This document shows positions 55,743 to 64,000 of a stretch of 64,000 nucleotides of DNA, piece after piece. Where the stretch lies: the NCBI GenBank assembly GCA_005656395.1, contig SRSI01000001.1:744001-808000 (forward strand). The letters run 5' to 3'. This DNA comes from Strongyloides papillosus (taxonomy: Eukaryota > Nematoda > Chromadorea > Rhabditida > Strongyloididae). Within the stretch, counting starts at the first letter, position 1. Every line of letters starts with the position of its first letter. The notes below the pieces were generated by a model. The model was not told where the DNA came from and searched no databases. It saw only the letters and a list, made by a program, of their open reading frames with translations. A program made the translations under genes and the position numbers.

Positions 55743-56889
55743 TGTGAAAGTAGAATAAAATATTTTTTACGTAATTTCATGAAAAATGATTTATTAAATA
55801 CTTTTTTTTGAAATAATGAAAACATTTTAAAGTAAATATTATTAAAAATTTATGTTTCATAATTCCAAATACAAAATTATTAAAATTTCTGCAAATTTTT
55901 ATTAATTAAATATAAAATAAAATTACTTCTTGTTTTATTAAACATTTAATAAACATTTATTTAAGAATAAATAATTTTAAAATTAGAACATTAATTTTTA
56001 ATCATAAACAGTACAACATTTTGACATCAAATGCAATAATTTCTTTTTTTAGTATGCCAAATTACTTTAAAATTAATATGTTGATTTTAATATTGTGCAG
56101 AAGTCAAAGATTTTAGTTAGAAATTTACAAATGATATCACTTTTAGAGGTGGATTCAATTGATTTTCTACAGTATACATCGTTTAATAAACACGTTATTA
56201 AAAATACTTCTGTTATTAAATGTACTATATTTTTACTAATTATATACCCTCAAACAGTACAAAAAAAGAAGAAACTAATAAAATTATAATGAATTTTAAG
56301 GTGTTTCAAAACATTCTTTAAATATCAATGAAAAGATATTTATGTGATGACGATAAATTTAAGGAAAAAAAAACTCAAGAACGGCTTTTGATAGGGTTAT
56401 AATAAAATAACTTTTAGATAAGCATGAAATAAAGAAAGATGTTTTAAAAAAGAAGTATAAAAAAACCCAATAGTTATTGAGGTATTATATTACAAAATCG
56501 AAGATAAGTTTGATATATCAAAAGGTGAAATACTTATTAAATTTGTTTTAAAGAAAAAAAAATCAAGACATTTTATGTTGTCGAATTTCTAATCATTTAT
56601 TAACAAAATTTAAAAATTTTTATCTTGTTCATATATAATTAATTATTTCATTATATTTTGGATATTTTTGTTTATTTTACATTCCGAAACTATTTTTTTA
56701 AATAATATTTTATATTCCTCAATTTTTGGTTATTGAATATGTTTATTAATGATATGGTATATTTTAATTGTTAATTGATTTTAGTAGAAATAAACTTATA
56801 CAAATGTAGTTACATATTCAAAAACTTTTTATTTTAAAATGTATTAAATAAACGATTTGTCAATCATAAATCTACATTAAAATTATCTA
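55743..56889. repeat. Upstream flank of astacin copy B
   Basis: Near-identical to the flank of copy A for ~480 bp, then 3' flank of copy C (56760-56890, similar to 54430-54560). No gene; the plus-strand frame 56095-56289 is not called. Confidence 0.75.
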
Positions 56890-58053
56890 TACACTTTTAT
56901 TACCTATTATGATGCCTGATAGAAAAATTAGCTAGTACTCCGTTAAATGAATCAAAACTAAATGTAATTCATCATGTGATAGAAGAATTACAATGTTTAA
57001 ATAATTAGAAAATAGTATAAGATGTGTAACACTCAAATCTGAACGATAATAAATTTTAAGGTAGGGATGATGTCCAGCATCAGACACGATGTATTGAATT
57101 ATAAATAATTTAACTGTTATAGCAACTTTTCTTTTTTTTTATTTGATATTTTATTTTATAATAGCGACTTCCATTTATTTTTACGTGTTAAATATAACTT
57201 TTTTCAGTATAAAAAAAATTCTTTTTTCCACATGAAGGGTCGGTGTGAATAGAAATATTCTCACAAAATTTGCCATAAAATGGATGGTTACAGTGACATA
57301 TAGTACTCGATAGATTTGGATATCTAAGATTAATGCTTCTATAAAGAAAAGGAAATTTTTTTCGGTACATTTTATTTAAGCGTTTGTAATCAAGATATCT
57401 ATGAGTATATCCATATTCAGAATATATTGAATAAAATTTATATGTATAAGTTCTTCTATTGTGTATACTTTTAAAACTGTTACTAAAAAGCATTTCAGAT
57501 GCTTAGTCGAATCTTCCGAAATAATTTTTCATTTAACTTTCTTTTTATAATATTTCAAAAATAATTATTTGACATCTGATAATTTAGCTTTAACGTATTT
57601 ATCTCTATCATGACGTGTTGTTTCATGAGTCAAATCTAATCCCATTTTAGTGAAAAATTTCAAATGTTTAAAAAATATGAAAATGATACATTCATATAAA
57701 TGTTTGTAGGTTTGCTTAAGTCATTATTTCATGTAATATCAGAAACGTTAATAGTACTTGTAAAATTGATTCCTCTACCAATAGTCAGAGTTTCATTTTT
57801 TTTATATATTTGATGCAGACATAATCTTGAAGAATTTTAATTACGGTATACATGTCCTTTTTATATGACATTTAATTATCTACATAATAATAAATTGTAT
57901 TCCGTAATCTTGCTTTAATTCAGGTAACTTTTTTGATAAGGTTTTTTTATTTGTTATCTTAACTTAAAAGAATAAATTACTTTTAACATTTTTACTTACA
58001 TTTTTGTAAATAAATAGCATAGCTAACATAAAAATTAAGAACATTTTATTCAT
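56890..58053 (-). pseudogene. Astacin-like pseudogene (copy C)
   Basis: Exon 1 (58000-58053; MNKMFLIFMLAMLFIYKN) and GTAAGT donor are intact, but the acceptor aligned to TTTTAG is TTTTAA, so splicing is lost. Exon 2 is broken by many frameshifts and stops; the longest piece (57188-57493) covers the end of the astacin domain and an EGF-like Cys stretch, then HTDPSCGKKNFF of the CUB start. The zinc-site trace reads FFTKMGLDLTHE (about 57615-57650): like A and B at the first positions, but the third histidine is kept. The array has a unit of about 2.3 kb (start codons at 53420, 55742, 58053). Confidence 0.88.
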
Positions 58054-59572
58054 TATAAAAGTAGAATAAAATACTTTCTCTGTAATTTGATAAAAAAATG
58101 ATTAATTAAATACTTTTTTAGAAAAAAATGAAAACATTCCGAAGTAAATATTATTGGAAATTTTTGTTTCATAGTTTCAAATAAAACTTATTGAAATTTC
58201 TGCAACTTTTGATTAATAAAATAACATTATTTTCTGTTTTTATTAAACATTCACTACACTGTTATTTAAATAATAAATTTTAAAATTAGAACATTTACTT
58301 TTCATCATAAACAACACAAAATCTATAATATCACATGCGACAATCTTTTTTTAATATTTTTAAAGATAACATTTAAAGCATCTAGAAGTTAACAAATCTA
58401 AATTCAAATATTTTTTGCTTAAATAAACATTTATATTGCCAAATCACAAATTATTTTTTTCAAAAACATAACATTTAAACTATTATATGTGGGTTGTTGT
58501 TATTAAATTTGATAATTTTTTCTATTATGCAAATAATCAACTACTATAAAAGTTTTAAATGTTAACAAGATATTTTTTGCATTGTCAAATTAAAAAATTT
58601 GCTTTTTTAAATATAATTTAATTTTTGAACCGTAAATGCCGTGTCGAACTTGATAAATAGCAATACATATCAACAAAAAGATGTCTATCACCTCAAGGAC
58701 TATACAAGGAGGGAATATGCAATGAACTATCAGACATTTTATCGGTTCACTCAAAATTTAAAATTGTCGTTTTGACAGAAATTGTGCAATCATGGATACT
58801 ATAGAAAACTTTCGTCATTTCGACTACTAATTAATTTATTGTTAATTGTACCATTATTATTTGTATAAAATATGTATAAATTTTTTAAGAAATGGCATAC
58901 ATTTTTTGTAAAATGTATTATTTTTTTTAAAAAAAATATACATAAAGTCAAAACGACAAACATACCTTCTTTTATAAATTGCTATATATTTTTCTAAAAA
59001 TTGTATAGATGTTACTTAAAGAAAGTACTAATCATTTTTAAAAATTTTATAGTATTTTTATTAAGATTGTACGTATAGCCGAAACGATATACATACTTTT
59101 CTTTATTATTTGTTGTACATTTTTGTATAAAATGTATAGACATTTCTAAACGACATTAACTATACATTTTTAAATTGTAAGGTTGTTTTTAATTATGAGA
59201 TCATGTATAACCAATGCAAAATATATCGTTTCTTTTGAGAATTGATATATATTTTTTATAAAATGTATATTAATTTCTTTAAAACTTCTAGTGATAAAGT
59301 AAAACTCTATGATTTTTGAGAACGACTTAAGAAAGATTCAAAAAGGAAGAAAAATATTATAAATGTAAACCTTAACTACTATAAAAATTTTGAGAAAGAT
59401 AAAATTAATTAATTATGATTGCAATAGACAATAAGTTTACATCAAATTTAATAAAATATGGATGTTATCATTTAGACTTGTAGTATCTTTTGAAAAATTT
59501 CTTTTTTAATATGCATACTATAATTTAGTTAAATTTTAAAGTAATAGTTATTTAAAAAATATTTATACTTAG
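58054..59572. repeat. AT-rich interval with TGTAT-rich diffuse repeats
   Basis: The first part (to about 58300) is a diverged version of the A/B upstream flank. From 58850 to 59290 the motif TATAAAATGTATA with TACATTT recurs at irregular spacing together with CGAAACGATATACAT-like bits; similar motifs recur at 60340-60480. This may be a decayed tandem array. No gene. Confidence 0.45.
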
Positions 59573-59858
59573 TGAAACGAGAGAAACCTCGTTTCTTTTT
59601 ATCTTGTTTTGATGACCAAAAGGGTTATGTGACCCAGTCATCTTTATCATTTCTTTACCTATAAAAGGAGGATTACCTAAACCTCCTGGCTTGTCATTTT
59701 ACCCACGTGTTTATATTAACCTATTCACCCTCTAATATTCTAATTTCCCTAACTCCTATTATTGTATTCTCCCTACTACGCTGGTGATTCTTTATTGTAT
59801 CTTATATTTTATATAATAAAGTTTCTATATTATCACCTGTGTACTATACTTAGAAGAA
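59573..59858 (+). repeat. Putative solo LTR
   Basis: Starts TGAAACGAGAGAAACCTCG, has a TATA box CTATAAAAGGAGG, a C/T-rich leader, AATAAAG, and ends before TGGAGACCAGGC, which could be a primer site. The composition stands out from the AT-rich surroundings. No second LTR nearby. Confidence 0.55.
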
Positions 59859-60506
59859 CTGGAGACCAGGCAAAACTACTTAATTTTTGCTACTTATAAA
59901 AATAATAAAATAAATACTTTTTGTTTTAAAAAATTACTTTTTAATCACTTTAAATTTTTAAAAATTACTCATGTTATTGAATTTTGATAATTTACAAATA
60001 TTTTTGTTGAACAATAGATTAAATTAATATAAAAAATGCAATAATATTTGAAAAAAATAAAACATTACTTAAAAACAGTATTAATTGTATAAGCATAATT
60101 ATTACTTGTTAAATTTATTATTTTAGTGTTTATAATTTACGATCTTTCGTATATTTTATAAAAAATATAAAAAGATCAACGATTTCTGTTGAAATGTTGA
60201 ATTTTTGGCATTAATTTTTTGCGTCAGTCGTTTTGATTTGTATAAAACCGCTATTTAGTATAATAAATTTGATAAAAAAATCAAGTCTAATTTTTGAGAT
60301 TGATCATGCATTTATGTTATTGTATCTATTCACTTTTTAAAAGATGTATGATAATTTATAAGAAATGTATGTACATGTCTATAAAAAATGTATAGGTGAT
60401 GTCGTTTTAACAAGATATGCACATTTTACAAAAATGTATATACATTTCTATAAAAAAACATGACAAATTATTATGAAAAGTATTTAAGTCGTTTCAACGG
60501 GTAAAG
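59859..60506. other. No gene seen
   Basis: AT-rich, with the TGTAT-type motifs mentioned above near its end. Confidence 0.5.
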
Positions 60507-60590
60507 GTACACTAGCCGTATTGGGCTAATATATATTTACCTTTAATACAAAGGGGGCAAATACATACTAACCCAATAAGACCAGTGTAC
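60507..60590. mobile_element. 84-bp palindromic MITE, second copy
   Basis: GTACACTAGCCGTATTGGG to CCCAATAAGACCAGTGTAC; same family and length as 45740-45823, with different flanks. Confidence 0.7.
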
Positions 60591-61833
60591 TTTTGCCCAA
60601 ATTATTTTCTACTCATATAATAAATTCAACTAAATGTTAAAATCTCATCTTCCCAAATTTATCCATTCCTTCTTTTGTTTTAAGAGTTCATCAAGAATTT
60701 TAACACGAAAATAAAATTTGAATTACAATTAATTTACTATAAAGTTGAATTGTTGTATATTTAAAGCTAAATATGTCTTGATTGCTTGTCATGGTATAAA
60801 GCATCTTTGAGAAATTGTTTTAAATAGACGTTTTTAGGTAACGTCATTATTTTTAAAATCACTAATTTTAATCCCAAAACATAAATTTAATTATAATACT
60901 TTTAGGGGTTAAGTTTTTTATTTTTGAGATTATATAGAACCTGGTATTGTTTAGGAAATATTGATAAGTATAAGGTAAATTTTTGTAATTGTTGTTTTTA
61001 TTGTGACATTTAATAGGCATTGTACCAGATTAAATAAAAGATTTAATTGTATTATAAAAAAAACTAAGGTGTAAACAAAGTTACAATGATTTGCAATTCA
61101 CACAAAAATTTTTTTCATATAAAATTACTAGTAATTTGACAACAATATAAACTTTCTACAGCTTTTTTAGAGCGGATTTTACGTAGAATTCTGGAAAATA
61201 ATGTAAATATAAAATGGGTTTATCAGTTCAGTGTAATATAGTAAGATATTTATAAAGTCGGAAAAAGTTTTCTAACGTTCAACAGTAGAAAATATGTTAT
61301 TAAACATTTTACGATTTTATTTTCGGTTGTGTAATAATAGTAATATAAATCTATTATATTTTTCTACTTTAAGTTAAAATTTATTAACAATAAATTGAGA
61401 GTGGAGTATATCCCCTATAAACATAAACAATACAACAAAATTATTGTAAACCCTTACTGTTAATTACAATATCTCCCTTTTTAACTTTTACGTATCCCCT
61501 AGAAGTTCAGACGATGAATATGAGGTGTGCCTTCTGAAAAACTTAGAAATTAGAAACATGACGTGATTATTGTATTATTGCGAAATAATGTTTTTGTCAT
61601 CCTTTCTTTTCTTTTATACACCTGTTTTTGCCGCGTTTTAGCCTTTGTGAAAATAAGGATAGATTTTGGATAGTGCGTATCCAACTTTTAAATTGTAATA
61701 AAAAACAAACAAATTGAAAATTAAGAAAAGACATTCAAATATACATAGATACATTTTAAATAGTGGAAATAATAATATTTTTTCATCTACGACATAAATA
61801 AATTTTTTGTTTGCCACACACAAATAATAAGAA
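60591..61833. other. No gene seen
   Basis: AT-rich, no open frame with a recognisable domain (a minus-strand frame at 61638-61823 is not called). Confidence 0.5.
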
Positions 61834-62098
61834 GGACAAATTTTGACAATTCTATCTATAATGCAAAAAAATGTCCCACCATTTTAAAAAATTGGATATT
61901 ATTCAAATTTCAAAAATATCAAGCGGTAGCAAGAAATTTTTAAACAACGCAAAATATTAGGTTGTCGCTTACTTTTTGCCGTTTTTTTCACAAAGATATA
62001 TATGTTTGACTTTTAAATTAATGTGACTCTTTTAATTTTGATATTATTTATGACATTATGCTCATTTAGATCTTAACTTGTTTTTTTATTTTATAAAA
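61834..62098 (+). repeat. R1 copy truncated by a Helitron end
   Basis: Matches 7150-7415 closely in direct orientation (ATGCAAAAAAATGTCCCACC, AACAACGCAAAATATT, ATGACATTATGC, TTTTTTTATTTTATAAAA). It stops exactly at 62098, where the uninterrupted copy continues with TATGCTATT. The next base begins the inverted Helitron terminus. Confidence 0.85.
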
Positions 62099-62165
62099 CC
62101 AGCCTTAGACCCGCCTTCGGCAGGTCAGAGCTGGTCCACAGAGCATATTTTTTAAAAAAGAATTT
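62099..62165 (-). mobile_element. Second Helitron 3' end, minus strand
   Basis: On the minus strand this reads ...ATATGCTCTGTGGACCAG, then a stem GACCTGCC-GAA-GGCGGGTC (one wobble pair), then CTGG followed by T. It matches 5205-5267 closely, and the similarity goes on for about 50 bp further inward. Insertion at A/T is confirmed by the R1 copy at 7150-7435. The body extends to higher coordinates, with no Rep or helicase gene in the window, so it may be non-autonomous. Confidence 0.78.
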
Positions 62166-62439
62166 TTACATAAAATCATTAATCAAAGTATCTGTATAAA
62201 AAAATTGTTTTATCGAATTACATATTTATGGTGAAGTAGAATAAGCGAAAATACATTGTTATAATATATGAAATATTTCTGATTGTGAGAATCATTTTTA
62301 ACGTCTACATTTATTGAAACTGTTTATTTTAATAGAAAAACTATCAAACAAAAAGAATTTTATTATTATCTAATGGGTGAATAAAAATGAATGTTTGAAT
62401 CATTCCAAATAAATATTTAATTGATCTTCTATTATATTT
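62166..62439. other. Helitron-internal AT-rich stretch, no gene
   Basis: Between the Helitron end and the satellite; nothing recognised. Confidence 0.45.
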
Positions 62440-64000
62440 TTAAGATTGAAATAAACGATTTAATATCATTCCTCCATTAACTACATATTTTCTTTAATTT
62501 TACATTTGTAAAATGAGAAATAGCAAAAAATTAATACCTAAAAAAAGTTTTATCGTTTTAAAGCTAAAAACTTCGTTATAGTTTCAAATTTAAAGTTAGG
62601 CTTTGAACTATATTCTAAATTTAGTTTTTGTTACTTTAAACAACCATTATTATGGTTAAAACATTAGGAAAATTTTATTTTTACTAACAAAAATGATCAT
62701 CATCTTTTGATTCATAACATAACTAATTTTTTATTAACCTTTTTAATATTGAATTTCCTTTTTATTCTATATTTGTACCTTCTAGATAAGTTATAAAACA
62801 AAATTTTTTATTAACTTTGAAAATAATTTTTTCCAGAACAAACCTTAACAAAACGTGTTCAAAAAATTGGTATTTTTAATAGATCACTTTGCCAATTTTA
62901 GTTAAAAAATTTAAAAGTTATTTTCTCCCCTTAAGTTAGAAAAGAATACATTTACTGAACATTAAACTATAAAAATTAATCAAGTTTGAATACAGTTATG
63001 CTGAAAACAAAACCGATATTTGTGTAAAAAATGAAGAAACTATAAGAAAATTGTCACTAAAATTAGTATAATCCGTTCCGCAAATAAGCAATAAACTTCT
63101 CAATAGTTTGACTTTTTAATTTAGACTTAAATTTATATAAAAGAAACTATATTTATTTAATTTTATAGAGATTCCATTAAGTAATAGCTATTTAACATTT
63201 TAATTTTTACCAAAAAAATAGTCATCACTTGTTGACCCATAACTTGAATAATTCGCTATCAATCTTAATACTGATGTGTTTTACTCTTATTTTATGTTAG
63301 TATCTTTCAAATGAATCGTAAATCATAAAATTTCATTAACTTTAATAAGAGTTATTTTTGGAACAAAACTATGCAAAAATGTGTCTTAAAAGCGATGTTT
63401 TCTAGAAATAATTTGGCCAGTTATGGACTAAAAGTTTTGAGATACACTTTCCCCCCTAAGTTGAAAAAAAATACATCAAATGAATATTTGACCATAAAAA
63501 TTGATCAAGTTTGAAAAGAGTTATGTCTGGAACAAAATTGATTTTTGCAAAAAAAAAATAGAAAAAAGCAAAGAAAATGACACTAAAATTGGTATAAATC
63601 GTTTTGTAGATAAGCTATAAACTTCGGAATAGTTTCATTTTTTAAGTTAGACCTAGATATATTTAATTAAAATCTTGTCTTTTTTATTTTTATAAATTTC
63701 TTTAAAGTAATAACTATTTAACTTTTTAATTTTCATTAAAAAAATAGTTATTACTTTTTGCCTCATATATTAACCAATTATTTATCAATCTTAATGTTAT
63801 TGTGATTCTCTCTTATTCCTGACTTGTACCTTTCAAATAAGTAGTAAACCATAAAATTTCATTAACTTTAAAAAGAGTTATTTCTGGAACAAAACTATGC
63901 AAAAATGTGTTTCAAAAAGTTAAGTTTTTTAAATATAATTTGATCAGTGTTGGACCAAACGTTTTGTGACCTACTTCCCCCCCTAAGTTGAAAAAAAATG
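62440..64000. repeat. Satellite-like tandem repeat, ~525-bp unit
   Basis: Three diverged units, running off the window end. Markers: CTCCCCTTAAGTTAGAAAA at about 62925, CCCCCCTAAGTTGAAAAAAA at about 63450 and 63978; GGAACAAAACTATGCAAAAA at about 63360 and 63887; TCATTAACTTTAATAAGAG-like at about 63330 and 63857. The period is near 525 bp. It begins about 300 bp inside the second Helitron end, so it may be Helitron cargo. Confidence 0.75.

Noticed and set aside
53771..56289. Plus-strand open frames of ~62 codons preserved upstream of astacin copies A and B
   Set aside because: Present in both only because the whole flank is duplicated; no signal, domain or codon pattern, and the flank of copy C does not keep it.
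1..64000. tRNA, rRNA and spliced-leader RNA genes
   Set aside because: No B-box-like GGTTCGANTCC in a tRNA context, no rRNA-like stretch and no SL-like sequence found by eye on either strand.

Overview
This window reads as nuclear DNA of a parasitic nematode, most likely of the Strongyloides clade (inference). The sequence is strongly AT-rich, its introns are very short (37-45 bp, GTAAGT...TTTTAG), and the few host genes belong to families known to be expanded in that clade: secreted astacin-like proteins with EGF and CUB domains in tandem, and a secreted acetylcholinesterase-like protein. I see no rRNA, tRNA or CRISPR array. Genus and species cannot be fixed from the sequence alone.

Layout. 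1-5267: 3' part of an autonomous Helitron (HUH Rep plus PIF1 helicase) ending in a hairpin and CTGG. 5268-6300: unassigned sequence with a decayed minus-strand coding patch. 6300-15305: a very large inverted repeat (family here called R1), with a complete 5-kb Ty3/gypsy element (8122-13098, identical LTRs) in its loop and a TA-flanked MITE in its left arm. 15351-20520: an older, broken Ty3/gypsy element with a solo LTR of another family nested in it. 21055-23020: another R1 copy split by a foldback element. 23559-27860: fragments of several LTR elements plus an unidentified degenerate coding patch. 30128-30773: a small unidentified gene, apparently frameshifted. 30799-34995: a degraded Ty3/gypsy element on the minus strand. 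35895-37639: acetylcholinesterase-like gene with signal peptide. 37928-39122: LTR and mariner-type MITE. 40137-44564: RTE-like LINE split by a 1.65-kb TA-flanked inverted-repeat element. 45040-45950: MATH-BTB pseudogene. 46970-49049: two more MITEs. 49668-50033: small secreted protein, possibly cystatin-like. 52229-58053: three tandem astacin-like genes on the minus strand, the third a pseudogene. 59573-64000: solo LTR, hairpin MITE, R1 copy, a second Helitron 3' end in inverted orientation, and a ~525-bp satellite running off the window end.

How it fits together. The host genes left among the mobile DNA are mostly pseudoenzymes. Both intact astacins have lost all three zinc-binding histidines and the catalytic glutamate, yet keep signal peptide, fold landmarks, EGF and CUB. 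The cholinesterase-like protein has Gly at the nucleophile position but keeps the Glu and His of the triad. In the astacin array the non-coding 5' flanks of copies A and B are almost identical (about 96% by eye over ~480 bp) while the proteins differ strongly, suggesting rapid diversification or gene conversion of the flanks. The rest is nested transposable elements, where empty paralogous copies often define the insertion boundary to the base.
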